This document shows positions 1-9,089 of a stretch of 64,000 nucleotides of DNA, in pieces. Location: NCBI RefSeq assembly GCF_016863295.1, contig NZ_BOOP01000008.1, positions 1 to 64,000 of the forward strand, written 5' to 3'. The translations under genes were made by a program, and so were the position numbers. Below the pieces are notes generated by a model. It ran no database searches, was not told where the DNA came from, and saw only the letters and a list, made by a program, of their open reading frames with translations. The DNA is from Planotetraspora phitsanulokensis. GTDB lineage: Bacteria; Actinomycetota; Actinomycetes; Streptosporangiales; Streptosporangiaceae. The first letter of the stretch is position 1; the number at the start of each line of letters is the position of its first letter.

Positions 1-184
1 AGCTCACGAGGCCATCGCCGCATAGAAACGTCTCCACGCTTTCAGGGGATTGCCAGTTCCTCCTGCCGAAGTGGCCAAGCGCGCCGGCCACAGTGTTGAC
101 GTTCTTCTCCGTGTCTATGCCAAGTGTATGGATGGGCAACAAGAGCGCATCAACGGGAAGATCAACGAGGCCCTCAACGATTAA
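1..184 (+). pseudogene. C-terminal remnant of a tyrosine recombinase (integrase)
   Basis: The reading frame ending at the TAA at 182-184 reads ...EVAKRAGHSVDVLLRVYAKC followed by MDGQQERINGKINEAL. This matches the end of pSAM2-type actinobacterial integrases, with the catalytic His of the GHS box and the Tyr of VYAKC. The frame has a TAG at 23-25; upstream homology (RPSPHRNVSTLS, resembling the RP.DLRH..VSTWLNAGV part) continues in another frame, so a frameshift splits the end of the gene. The remainder lies outside the window. It is a dead relic showing that integrative elements have used this locus. Identity is fairly sure; whether the whole gene is dead cannot be judged from 184 bases. Confidence 0.7.
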
Positions 185-372
185 CCCGGGTTTCGGATGA
201 GTAACGTCCTCGCCTGCTGCGAAGCGGGATGCGCAGACTCAAATCGGACCGGGATGCCAATAGTCTCTACGACATCGACACTCTGGCCTGCGGAAACGCG
301 GGCCTTTGCGAAGTATCGGCTTCGCTGGGTCCAGCATATGGCCTCTGGCTCTAGGTGGCGCACTAGACCGGT

Positions 373-906
373 ATGTCCCTGAGGGGCATTATCGTTCTTC
401 CCATGAATCAAGAGATCTCATGGTGGACCCAGCTGGCATCGGCTGTGATTCTTGCAGTTTTGGGCGCGGCGTTAACTCTAGCCATTCAGCGGTTCGGCGC
501 CCGCAAGGAGAGCATGCATAAAGATCTTGAAGCATGGCGTGAGCTTCAGGTCGAGTCGCTGATAAAAGCTCAGGAGGCGGTTAACGCTCTATGGCATATG
601 GCGTGCTCGGTGGACGTTAAATCTCAAGCGCGTGAAGACGCTGCTAAAGTGCTTGCAGGCTACGGCGACGTGCTCATGTTTTCGGCGAGATTGGACGATC
701 AGGGCTTAATTGGTGCCACTCGGAAATGGGCTGAGGATGTGCTCGCGCACTACAACTATGCCGTCTCAAAGTCTTCCCCTAGCATGAAGGTAATGTTTCC
801 GAACCTGAGGCTAACTGAGGACTACGGCACACTGGTAACGCGCATGGGATTTGCGCTGCGTGACGTGCGGCAGCTGCGAAATCTTCCGCAGAGATCCTCA
901 GAGTAG
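373..906 (+). CDS. Small hypothetical protein with one N-terminal membrane segment
   Basis: A 177-residue protein of unknown function. Residues about 15-37 (WWTQLASAVILAVLGAALTL and onward) form one convincing transmembrane helix, followed by a basic stretch and a mostly helical cytoplasmic part with several Glu/Lys/Ala-rich segments. An alternative ATG at 403 would start just before the helix; neither start has a clear Shine-Dalgarno sequence. It stands alone between an integrase remnant and a truncated HAD gene, so its context gives no functional hint. It may be a genuine small membrane protein or element cargo. Confidence 0.5.
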   Translation: MSLRGIIVLPMNQEISWWTQLASAVILAVLGAALTLAIQRFGARKESMHKDLEAWRELQVESLIKAQEAVNALWHMACSVDVKSQAREDAAKVLAGYGDVLMFSARLDDQGLIGATRKWAEDVLAHYNYAVSKSSPSMKVMFPNLRLTEDYGTLVTRMGFALRDVRQLRNLPQRSSE

Positions 907-1152
907 CGTGTCAAGTTAGATGGTCGGGTAACCGTATGGCCCAGTCCTAGATTAGTTTATGCGGCGATTGCTTATCGTTTCTTAATCCATGGCAAGCCAG
1001 CGCGCATGGCGCCCTTTTTTTGGGGGGTGTAGCGCTCGCGACGCCGGTAGTTTGACTACAGTGATAATGTTCGCGGGGTGCCAAATATTCTACTTCGCTT
1101 CATGGATCGCCACTGATGCTGATTATCCTCATGCTTTCCGTGCTGTTCGTGA

Positions 1153-1755
1153 CTATGTGATCAGCTTGATGCTCTTGGCTCGGTGCGGAGTCCGGTTGAT
1201 CCATACGGTGCGTAGGCTGGCGGTGCGTCCTCCAGCGATGTCCTTGATGAAGTGGTCGCCCACCATCCATCCGCCCATGGAGAGGGTCGCACCGCAACGC
1301 TGAGCCGCGATCTCGAACAGGCCAATGTCGGGCTTGCGTATGCCTTCGGCGCCCGACAACGCGTAGCCATGGACCACATCGGCCAGTCCGGTCCGCTGGA
1401 TCTTGCCCAGCTGGTTGTCAGCCATTCCGTTGGTGACGATCCCAACCCGCCACCCTTCCGCCCGTAGCTCCGAGAGACCGGCCAGAACCTCGGGACGGCA
1501 CTCGACGAGGTACGGCATACGCCTGCGGTAGGCAGCCCACAGGTCTTCGACCGGATGGGACAAGCGGAACTGGTCGCGCACGGCACGGAAGAAGAGTTCC
1601 CGATGTGGGAGGCCGTTGCGGTCCAGGCTGAGCAGCCAGCCGACGCCGTCCTGGCCCAGGCCGTGATCCTCAGCGAACTCCTCGGCCCACGACACGAATG
1701 CGGCGTCGAGATCGATGAGGGTGTTATCAAGGTCGAAAAGGGCCAGGCGCTGCAC
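1153..1755 (-). CDS. HAD-superfamily hydrolase, C-terminus truncated
   Basis: A phosphatase-type HAD protein of 200 residues. Motif I (FDLDNTL, residues 6-12) carries both aspartates, motif II is the Thr of VTNG (about 109), motif III is the Lys of RKPD (about 141), and motif IV is GDH...D (about 167-173). The cap region between motifs I and II is helical, as in subclass I. The start is a GTG at 1755 with GAGG four bases upstream. Family members usually run 25-35 residues further; here homology stops after RTVW and the last residues look unrelated, so the 3' end has probably been lost. Its position outside the inferred att site fits a chromosomal gene damaged by insertions. Substrate unknown. 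Confidence 0.8.
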   Translation of the reverse strand: MQRLALFDLDNTLIDLDAAFVSWAEEFAEDHGLGQDGVGWLLSLDRNGLPHRELFFRAVRDQFRLSHPVEDLWAAYRRRMPYLVECRPEVLAGLSELRAEGWRVGIVTNGMADNQLGKIQRTGLADVVHGYALSGAEGIRKPDIGLFEIAAQRCGATLSMGGWMVGDHFIKDIAGGRTASLRTVWINRTPHRAKSIKLIT

Positions 1756-1982
1756 GAGCCTCAGCCTAGGGAGGGTCCATGAGGCTGCGTACCGCGGGAA
1801 CGTCCGGGAGCTTCCACGTCGAGAAAGCGGCTGTGACGTGGGTGAACATCACCCGGACTGGTTCGCATATGGTTCGCGATCATTGACCTAAGGCTGCATA
1901 TGGCTGCTCTCAGCTGCCTACGCCAGGGTGAGTCACAAGAGAGAACTCGCAGGTCAGGGGTGATATCGCAAGGTCAAAAAAG

Positions 1983-2055
1983 TGCCCCCGGCAGGATTCG
2001 AACCTGCGGCACCCGCTTTAGGAGAGTGGCGGCCATACAGCTACGGCGCCTGGTC
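1983..2055 (-). tRNA. tRNA-Arg(CCT) 3' half with degenerate 5' half: probable attachment site
   Basis: On the minus strand, 2027 to 1983 holds an intact anticodon loop (CCT at 2022-2020), variable loop, T arm GCAGG-TTCGAAT-CCTGC, acceptor 3' strand GGGGGC and discriminator A of an actinobacterial tRNA-Arg(CCT). The 5' half (2055-2028) does not form a D arm, gives a mismatch in the anticodon stem, and does not supply the GCCCCCG acceptor strand. Conservation restricted to anticodon loop through 3' end is the usual core for integrases that target tRNA genes. A functional tRNA is unlikely. By polarity, element DNA would lie at higher coordinates and chromosome at lower ones. Confidence 0.65.
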
Positions 2056-2226
2056 TGAGCTGTACCAACGCCCTGCACGACGAGTACCAATAACAAGATC
2101 ATCCCGTGTATGTCCCGCATTCAAAGCTGCCCGCTGGTTGCCGAATCCACGTCCACTCTGAAGTACGATACGTCGCCCTACATGCGGGGCTGGGTATGAC
2201 ACAAAGCCTTGATCCACAGGCCAGCG

Positions 2227-2574
2227 TCATCGCTGATCTCCTCGGCCCAGGATGGTGACAATGCCCACCAGGACCCCTCCTCCTGCTCCCAATCCAACGA
2301 TGAGGGAATGGGGCCACGAAGCGCCATCCGCCAGCATCAACGATGTCATCACCGTCGCGGCAAGGCCTGAGCTGGTGAGTGCCATCAGGGCGCGTTCAGA
2401 AAGCACGGTGATCTCCTCGTTGGTGGTCTTCGTGTGTTGACGAGTGGTGATGTCTTGGTGGCTACCGGGCTCGGGGTGTGTCGGGTGCCGTTGGCCTGGC
2501 TTGATGGGAGCGCCCTGGCTGGCGATCCCGGCAGTCGAGATGTGTGAATCTTGGGTGTGGTCGGTGTGCGCCAT
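2227..2574 (-). CDS. Small protein with C-terminal membrane hairpin
   Basis: A hypothetical protein of 115 residues. I chose the ATG at 2574 because GAAGGA lies about nine bases upstream; the open frame extends further but that part is low-complexity. The first 55 residues are hydrophilic and rich in His, Thr, Gln and Pro. The C-terminal 55 contain two hydrophobic segments (ALTSSGLAATVMTSLML and SLIVGLGAGGGVLVGIVTIL) separated by a short polar turn, so it should be a two-helix inner-membrane protein. It is divergent from the sigma-like gene at 2788. No family recognised. Confidence 0.5.
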   Translation of the reverse strand: MAHTDHTQDSHISTAGIASQGAPIKPGQRHPTHPEPGSHQDITTRQHTKTTNEEITVLSERALMALTSSGLAATVMTSLMLADGASWPHSLIVGLGAGGGVLVGIVTILGRGDQR

Positions 2575-2787
2575 AGTTCCTTCAGTGGCATGGATTGCCT
2601 GCGAGGTTGATGTCACTGAGGGTTTAGGTGGTGTCGCCCGCTTTCCCCTCGCTATGGCCGCCAAGAAAAATTTTGAGGTTCCCCGAGGGGAAGCTCGCTG
2701 CGGCTGCATAGAGCAAGGTGTTCAGAACTTTCATCTCCCGGGCCGTGATGTCCTCCACGGTCCCTCCCAACCCCCGAGGGAGCGAGT

Positions 2788-3774
2788 ATGTCGATGGCGC
2801 ATCTCGCCCAGCCCAGCCCAGATCGGACCGCGCTTGACAGTGAGGTGGATGGGCCAGGCCAGGGCGGCGTATCGGTCGATGGCGATATTGAGGACCTTGC
2901 CGAGAGCGAGGAAGGGGCACAGCTCCTACTGGTCGAGGCCATCACTGAAGTTGACATTGACCGCGTGGAGCAGGAGTACGCATCCGAAGCCGAGGTGGAG
3001 GACGAAGCGCAGCGCAGGGCCCGGCTGGCCAATGATCACAAGATTGTCCTAGCGATACAGGCGGATTTGGCGGCTGGGGGTCGCGACCTTTTTAAGCGTG
3101 CGGTCGACCCGTTGGCGCAGTACGCCTTGCCAATTCTTCGCCGTTGGTTGAGCAGCGGCGAGATTTTCGCCAAGGTTAATGAGATTCGTGAGCGTGCAAA
3201 TCAGACTCGGGCGCGAAGCGGCCGGGGCCCCCTGCCGCTGATACGTCGTAGTGACGCTGACTGGGGTTGGCTCGGGAAAGAGAAAGATCTGGTCTTCGAC
3301 CTCCTCGTTGAGGGCGTCGAAAGATTTCGGCGGACGGTTCAGGCAGGCCAGTGGGACCCCAGCCGAGGGGCCTCGTTGAAGACGTATTTTGTCGGAGCCT
3401 GTTTGGTCGGATTCGACAAGGTTTACCGTCAGCGCCGCACGGAGCGAGCTCTGCATCGGGCTGTGGTCAGGGCAGGTTCGAGTGATGACCTGGCGGTGAT
3501 CGAACCTTTTGCCCTGACGAGATCCGGGCGTGGCCCTGAGGCGCAGGTGATCCTGAGAGATCAGGTGGATCGTGTATTGGCCAAGATCCCAGATCTTCAG
3601 ATGCGTGACGTCCTGGTCTATCGCGCGCAGGGGTACACCCAGCGAGAAGCCGCTGAGAGAAGCGGATTGAGCGAGAAAGCCGCTGAAGGCCGGCTGGCTC
3701 GGTTACGCAAACAACTCGCCAGGGAGAACACAGCTCCGGGGACCCACGCAGACTCTGACGGCGCGGAGAGGTGA
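2788..3774 (+). CDS. Sigma-70-like factor (divergent)
   Basis: A 328-residue protein with an acidic N-terminal extension (about residues 15-80), a region 2-like segment (LVFDLLVEGVERFRR...WDPSRGASLKTYFVGAC..., about 168-220) and a region 4-like helix-turn-helix (YTQREAAERSGLSEKAAEGR, about 285-305). The region 4 signature is like ECF and SigB-type factors; region 2 lacks several usual aromatic residues of the -10-binding helix, so promoter use may be unusual. Start: ATG 2788 with GAGGGAG about nine bases before it. The stop overlaps the ribosome-binding region of the next gene, so the two are co-translated and probably act together. Confidence 0.65.
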   Translation: MSMAHLAQPSPDRTALDSEVDGPGQGGVSVDGDIEDLAESEEGAQLLLVEAITEVDIDRVEQEYASEAEVEDEAQRRARLANDHKIVLAIQADLAAGGRDLFKRAVDPLAQYALPILRRWLSSGEIFAKVNEIRERANQTRARSGRGPLPLIRRSDADWGWLGKEKDLVFDLLVEGVERFRRTVQAGQWDPSRGASLKTYFVGACLVGFDKVYRQRRTERALHRAVVRAGSSDDLAVIEPFALTRSGRGPEAQVILRDQVDRVLAKIPDLQMRDVLVYRAQGYTQREAAERSGLSEKAAEGRLARLRKQLARENTAPGTHADSDGAER

Positions 3775-3779
3775 TGATC

Positions 3780-5771
3780 ATGAACGAGCACGAAGCTCAC
3801 AGCACAGTCGAACTAGTCGACATAGAATCTGCCCGGCACGATGCCGCCGGCGGTGACGCGTTCGATGACTTGCTGGAGGGGTCGTCGCTAGGCAGTCCGG
3901 CCGCCCGACGGATTCGGAGTCTGACATCGCCGGACGACCTGCGTCGGTTGAACGGCCGACTTCACACCTCTTTTGCTTCCGCCCATCTTCCTGGGGCCGA
4001 CGTCGATGACGCAGTGCAGGCTCTGGTCGAAATGTGCAACCGCATAAAGATCGATGACCGATTCTGTCCTCGGTCGTCGGAGCTGATGAAAGAGAATGTA
4101 GACGCCTCTCCTGAGGATCAATCCACGAACCAGTTCCGATTGGTGTCGCCATACTCATCGCTAGAAGTGGTACTTAGTCGAGTTATAGAACACCAAGAAC
4201 CTGGCCGAAGCGGTGACGTCGCCTTCCCCGTAGAGGCGTCATGGGCGGCGATGCGTCTGGTTCAGCGACTCTTAGCACGGCCTGGTGGGCCAGCCCGTGC
4301 CCTCCAATACATCATCGACCAGGACGTGGTCGATGACGTGGGCCAAGACGTTGCTATCGCCATTGCTTCGACTACGCTTTCAAGCATCAGCGCTTCTTCG
4401 CCGGTTGTGGTGCGCGCCTGCACGGCGGCCGTGGAAAACAGTTTGATATCCCAGAACATGGTTCAAGACTTCACCGATTCCAAGGCTGCCGCACTCGAAG
4501 AGCCTCCATGCTGGGAAGACCTGACTCCACGTTCTCGGCCGTGGCAGGCGTATGACACCGGTGGCACGGATCGAGTTGGACCCAGTGTAGAAGCGAAGGG
4601 TCCTTCGTTCCTGCTCAACAAGCAGCAGTCCGCGGTTGGTGGCAGCCCTCACGTCGTGAAACATCCGTCATCCGGCAGTAGGCAGACGTTACGGAATCTG
4701 CTACCGCGGGAGAGAGTCGCGAGTCTTACTCCTGTAATGCAGGATCCGACGTGCACACCCATAGTGCTCCCCGCCTTAGTGGGTACCGTGCACCAGGGAA
4801 AGTCCAATCTTCTATCCGCCATGAGTGTGCTTCCGAGCCTGGGCGGCGATCTTCTCGTACCGGATCGACGGGATTGCGGCGCCGATCTGCAATGGCTATC
4901 ACGAGTGGATCGGTGCTTTTCGCCTGGTGCGGGGCGAGGATGGTGGCGTTGTCGCAGTGAGGAGGCGTACGAACGCGCCTGGGCCTCTCGCGTCGTAAAC
5001 GATCTTCGGGTTCGGTTCTGGATGTTACTGAAGAACCATCCGATGGAAGTCCTGATCGTCGACCTTGGTCGAACCGATAGATCCCAGACGTCAATCGAGT
5101 CGTGCCGTCTGGTTCGAAACTACTATTGGGAACGCATCATTGATGATGTGATTTCCAGCACGTTCGGATTTGTGCGTCACGACGTACAGGAGCTATTGGA
5201 GCGGGCCACAGCCAGACTCGTGGATTCTTGGCGCCCGTATGATCGGCGACTCTTGTCGTTCCGCCTTCCATTCTGGGACAGAGTCTCTGATCAATGTCAC
5301 TCGAATTCGTATGTATTCTCACAAACTTCCGGTGACGTTGTCGCTGTGCCACAATGGTGGCCGGGTCCGACATGTCGCCAGCCGGCGCTACCGCTGGCTG
5401 GAAGTCCTGTGGTAGGCGCCGAGACTCGGATATACGGCTTAGAGGCGCCCTACCGGCTCGAGCAGCTTGATCACGTGCTGAGTTGCCCGTTACCTTCGGG
5501 CTCCGCGAGAACGCGAAATGGTGTCCCCCCAATTTCGTCACAAAAAGCTGACCGTTGGTGGCCGAAGGTCGAAGTCGCATCTCTCCGACCGGAGGTCGGG
5601 GGGTTCGATGGTGGATGGCCCATCAGTGATCCGCCTTTTCTTGATGATCTCCTTGCGAGAGTACGGCGTTCAAATAGTGATCAGGATCCCTTCGATATGC
5701 CCTTCAGTGAGACTTCGGATCGCATCGATAGCGGCAGTAACCAGCCACTTAATTCGGCTCTTCACGGTTGA
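3780..5771 (+). CDS. Unknown protein linked to sigma-like gene, 3' end cut by an IS
   Basis: I do not recognise this 663-residue protein. The start at ATG 3780 is set by the strong Shine-Dalgarno GAGAGGTGAT, which overlaps the stop of the sigma-like gene. The N-terminal third is acidic; residues about 120-230 look helical (SSLEVVLSRVIEHQEPG, then RLVQRLLARPGGPARALQYI). A central stretch (about 330-530) is rich in Trp, Arg and Cys (for example GAGRGWWRCRSEE, FWMLLKNHPMEVLIVDLG). The last codons (SALHG) fall inside the terminal sequence of an ISL3 element beginning near 5756, so the native C-terminus is missing and function may be lost. Plausible roles are a sigma regulator or sigma-controlled effector; this is a guess from coupling alone. 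Confidence 0.55.
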   Translation: MNEHEAHSTVELVDIESARHDAAGGDAFDDLLEGSSLGSPAARRIRSLTSPDDLRRLNGRLHTSFASAHLPGADVDDAVQALVEMCNRIKIDDRFCPRSSELMKENVDASPEDQSTNQFRLVSPYSSLEVVLSRVIEHQEPGRSGDVAFPVEASWAAMRLVQRLLARPGGPARALQYIIDQDVVDDVGQDVAIAIASTTLSSISASSPVVVRACTAAVENSLISQNMVQDFTDSKAAALEEPPCWEDLTPRSRPWQAYDTGGTDRVGPSVEAKGPSFLLNKQQSAVGGSPHVVKHPSSGSRQTLRNLLPRERVASLTPVMQDPTCTPIVLPALVGTVHQGKSNLLSAMSVLPSLGGDLLVPDRRDCGADLQWLSRVDRCFSPGAGRGWWRCRSEEAYERAWASRVVNDLRVRFWMLLKNHPMEVLIVDLGRTDRSQTSIESCRLVRNYYWERIIDDVISSTFGFVRHDVQELLERATARLVDSWRPYDRRLLSFRLPFWDRVSDQCHSNSYVFSQTSGDVVAVPQWWPGPTCRQPALPLAGSPVVGAETRIYGLEAPYRLEQLDHVLSCPLPSGSARTRNGVPPISSQKADRWWPKVEVASLRPEVGGFDGGWPISDPPFLDDLLARVRRSNSDQDPFDMPFSETSDRIDSGSNQPLNSALHG

Positions 5772-6502
5772 GGGTGTAGTCGTGGTCTGAACCCGCCGGT
5801 CTCGAGCAGGCTTCTGGCGATGTGGTTGGTAAGGTTGCGGAACCCGAGTGCTGAGCCGCGGAGGTGTTCGAGGCGTCCGTTGATCGCCTCCGTGGGCCCG
5901 TTGCTGGTGCCAGGCCAGTCGAAGTAGGCGAGCACGTCGTCGGCACGCTTCTTCAGTGTCCGACCGAGCGTGACGACCTCGACAAGAGCGGCCGGGACAC
6001 CATGGCTGACTGAGTCGATCAGTGCGGTCATCAGGTCCCGGCCACGGCGGCGGTCTTCGTGGCGGTAGGCGGCGATCATCCGCTGGTAGATGCCCCAGGT
6101 CGCCTCGACCTCGACATGCTCCTCGACGGCGAACAGAGCACGCAGCCGGTGGATCTGCTTGTCGGTGAGCAGCCCGGCCCCGGTATGCAGCGTCCGGCGC
6201 GCGGAGTAGAGCGGGTCGCCCTTGTGGCCGCGGTGTTCGTGGATGGCCTGCTGGACCCGGCGCCGGCACCGATCGAGCGCGTCGCTGGCCAGGCGGACCA
6301 CGTGGAAGGGATCCATCACCGCGACTGCGTCAGGCAGCTCCTCGCTCGTGGCGGTCTTGAACCCGCTGAACCCGTCCATCGTGACCACCTCGATCCCGTC
6401 GCGCCACGCCTCTGGGCGAGCAGCAAGCCAGGCCTTGAACACCTGCTTTGAGCGGCCCTCGACCATGTCGAGCAGCCGTGCTGGGCCGGTGCCGTCGCGG
6501 AT
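5762..6502 (-). mobile_element. ISL3-family transposase, 5'-truncated remnant
   Basis: About 246 residues of the C-terminal half of a DDE_Tnp_ISL3 transposase: VTMDGFSGFK and AVAVMDPFHVVRLASDALDRCRR (second Asp region), then the terminal WPGTSNGPTEAINGRLEHLR with the catalytic Glu. ISL3 transposases are usually 400 residues or more; here the frame hits a TAG at 6505-6503 and homology stops, so the N-terminal helix-turn-helix and first catalytic Asp are gone. The right terminus, with an ISL3-like end GGCTCTTCACGG, begins at about 5756 inside the neighbouring 663-residue gene. The other terminus is not present. It cannot transpose by itself. Confidence 0.85.
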
Positions 6503-6748
6503 CTAAGCGCCGCCACCTGCATCGACGTTGGGTGCGCTGAGCGCGGATGAGATCGTCAGGCGGGCTAGCGTTCGGTGCGACAGAGGAATCGCGGCAGGGT
6601 AAGACAGCAACGAGGCTCCCGGGCTGCGGCATTGGACCTTGGTCGACCGCTGTCTTTACTGGGAGCCTCATCTCATCCCAACCCCAGCCTCGTACGTCCA
6701 CTGTGACCAGCATCATCACGATGGAAATGGCTCATTGGATAGGTCATC
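6503..6748. repeat. Non-coding IS debris with interleaved inverted repeats
   Basis: No coding potential was seen. Two perfect inverted pairs are interleaved, not nested: AAGACAGC (6601-6608) with GCTGTCTT (6650-6657), and GAGGCTCCC (6612-6620) with GGGAGCCTC (6661-6669). This looks like juxtaposed ends or a rearranged terminus of a second insertion sequence rather than a transcription terminator. Interpretation is uncertain. Confidence 0.35.
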
Positions 6749-8968
6749 TCAAATAGCCCTGCCGTGGTCTTGGATACGGCGCCATTCCTCGTCCAGGTAC
6801 TGCTGCTCATCGACCGGCTGTGCCTCAAGCAGCGCGTCAATGTCCTTGGCGAGGTCGCTCGGGCGGGCGATCCTGTTGAAGACGTCCGCCTTGAAGTTGG
6901 TGCGTGCGACCAGGCCTGTCTCCACGGTGTTCTTCGCGATCAGGCGGTGCACCATGACCCGTTCGGTCTGGCCCATCCGGTAGGCCCGGCCGACGGCTTG
7001 CCATTCGGTCGTGGGCTTGTATTGCGGCTCCATGATCACAACTACGGATGCAGCTTGGATATTTAGCCCGGTGCCGCCGATTTCGATCTGTAGAGCCAAG
7101 ACAGCGAAGCCCTCGCGCGCAGTGAACTCATCGATCAAATGATCGCGTCTGGATTGGGGAACCGCACCGCTTATCTCGCCACACTCATCACCGAACATGC
7201 TCTTGGCTGTGGAAACGACATCACTGAAGAAGCTAAAGACCAGGAGCTTTCGCCCACCATCCTTGCACTCTCGAGCGATCTCGGACAGGTATTTCATTTT
7301 CGCGGAATTCGGACCATTGGCCGTGGATAATTTTCGGCGTGCGTCCATCAGATTGTGGTCGGCGATGGCCGTGTTGTACGCCTTGGATTCTGTTTTCCCC
7401 ACCTGGATCAGCTCGTCATGCCAGATGAGCGTTGGCAGCTCCTCCAATACCTCCTTTTGATTTCGACGGAGATAGACGTGTGCGATCTCTCGACGGAACT
7501 TGTCGTCCTGAATATGAGCGGTCGTGCCGTCACCAAAGATCTCCCGAAGCCTCTGTCCCTTTGCGGGACTGACAAGCGCGGCCAGGTCGATGAACTCCTT
7601 GGCCTTGTTCTCCATTGGGGTGCCCCCCATCACAAGAGCCCTGCGCCCGCGTCGCATCAAGGTCGCCGCTGTCTGTGTCCGGCTGGTCTCGGGGTTCTTC
7701 ACGTAGTGAGCCTCATCGACAACGACGAACCCGAGCTGTGGCAGCACCTCGTCGGCAAGTTTGTTCGCCTGGTTGAAGGAGACCACGAGGATGCCTCGGT
7801 CGATGTTCCAACGTCGTAGCGTGTCCGCCGCGTCGGGACCGCGGTACGCGTGACCAGCCACCTTGTGCAGGGTCTCGTCGATCTCCTGAAGCCAGTTGTC
7901 GATAAGAGATGCGGGACAGATAACCAGGTGATGGTGCTGGCTGTCGTGTTCTATCGCATGGGCGATGGCCGCCAGCGCTTCGATCGTCTTGCCTAGGCCC
8001 ATCTCGTCACCCAGCAGAGCTTGTTCTACGACGAGGGCGAACTTGGCGCCGAATTGCTGGTAGAGCCGTAGATCTCTTCGCACCAGTGTCAGATCCAAGG
8101 GCTGGGCTTCGATCCGCGCCGCCAGGTCAGGTGGAAACAGCGGCTGTGTGAGCCCATGAAGAACGCTTGCTTTCTCCTGAGGATCGCCTTCCTCAAGGGT
8201 GAATCGCTCTAGCAGGGATAGCAGGCTTGCACTGGATCGTTGCCAGGTCGCTCGCAGGTCTGCGCCGCTCTGCGGTTCGCTGCTAAGGCGATGAACGTGA
8301 TCGATCTCGCGTGCCATTTTTTCCAACGCCTTGCCCGTCAAGGGCGACCTCGCGCGCCGGCGAGCTGCGTCGTACAGGTCACGGGTTTGCTGCCTGCTCC
8401 GCTTTGTGCTGAACGTCCACGGCCACCATTTGGTCGCCCGCTGGACCGAATTGAGATCACTCGCGAGCGGTCGCAGGACGTCCCATTGTGGAGATTGAGC
8501 GAGGAACCTGGTCTCGGCGTAGGCGTGAAGTGCACGTACCAGTTCTTCATCCTCCTCCCGCCATTCCTCAGAACTCGCAGGAGGCCGTAGGTCCGAAGCC
8601 GTGAGACGCCGGGCGTTTTTCAACCCTTCGTGCAGCTTGCGGACCCCCGCTGGGCCGATCCCGGGGATGCTCCCGAGCCTGGCCTGCTGTCGCTGGACGT
8701 CGGCGGCTGTGTGCAAGCCGCCATTGTGAAGAGCAGCGGTGGATATTCGAGGGGCCTCGTAGATCATGTCGGTGACCGGCAACTCTCGCAACCGTTTGGT
8801 CACGCTGGCGTGTTCCCGGTCACGGAGTGCAATTCGCAGATGCTTAGCGCAGCTGGCGACCAGAGTATGGCTATGTCCCTCCAATGGGTCGATGGTCGGC
8901 AGCAGTTCTGTTGCCCACCTGTGAATCTCCTTACGTTCGTGGTGAGTTGGGGGCATGCCTGATCCCAT
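6749..8968 (-). CDS. SNF2-family (SF2) helicase with helix-hairpin-helix region
   Basis: An ATP-dependent DNA translocase of about 739 residues from ATG 8968 (the frame is open to a GTG at 9025; no start has a strong ribosome-binding site). A helix-hairpin-helix motif (IPGIGPAGVRKLHEGL, about residues 105-120) precedes the ATPase. Helicase motifs are complete: GDEMGLGKT, VVVDEAHYVKN (DEAH), GGTPMENK, and in the second RecA lobe QIEIGGTGLNIQAA and QAVGRAYRMGQT with the arginine finger. It is the last gene of a three-gene minus-strand operon after the HEPN/AbiJ-like gene (121 bases). In this setting it probably remodels or tracks along invading DNA for the associated nuclease; that role is inference. 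Confidence 0.8.
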   Translation of the reverse strand: MGSGMPPTHHERKEIHRWATELLPTIDPLEGHSHTLVASCAKHLRIALRDREHASVTKRLRELPVTDMIYEAPRISTAALHNGGLHTAADVQRQQARLGSIPGIGPAGVRKLHEGLKNARRLTASDLRPPASSEEWREEDEELVRALHAYAETRFLAQSPQWDVLRPLASDLNSVQRATKWWPWTFSTKRSRQQTRDLYDAARRRARSPLTGKALEKMAREIDHVHRLSSEPQSGADLRATWQRSSASLLSLLERFTLEEGDPQEKASVLHGLTQPLFPPDLAARIEAQPLDLTLVRRDLRLYQQFGAKFALVVEQALLGDEMGLGKTIEALAAIAHAIEHDSQHHHLVICPASLIDNWLQEIDETLHKVAGHAYRGPDAADTLRRWNIDRGILVVSFNQANKLADEVLPQLGFVVVDEAHYVKNPETSRTQTAATLMRRGRRALVMGGTPMENKAKEFIDLAALVSPAKGQRLREIFGDGTTAHIQDDKFRREIAHVYLRRNQKEVLEELPTLIWHDELIQVGKTESKAYNTAIADHNLMDARRKLSTANGPNSAKMKYLSEIARECKDGGRKLLVFSFFSDVVSTAKSMFGDECGEISGAVPQSRRDHLIDEFTAREGFAVLALQIEIGGTGLNIQAASVVVIMEPQYKPTTEWQAVGRAYRMGQTERVMVHRLIAKNTVETGLVARTNFKADVFNRIARPSDLAKDIDALLEAQPVDEQQYLDEEWRRIQDHGRAI

Positions 8969-9089
8969 CGCTCGTTGAGGCGCTTTCCGCTGTTTTGTGA
9001 AGTCTGTTTTGCCTCGTCGAGGCACAGCGACATGGCTGTGGATATCGAAAGCGAGACCAAGAACGCGGTGCGGGGGCGGCGGGCCAGGG

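Noticed and set aside
989-1303. Plus-strand frame of 104 residues near the HAD gene
   Set aside because: It overlaps the HAD gene antisense, has no clear ribosome-binding site and no recognisable family.
1983-2055. Functional tRNA-Arg gene
   Set aside because: The 5' acceptor strand and D arm do not fold and the anticodon stem has a mismatch; only the 3' half is conserved.
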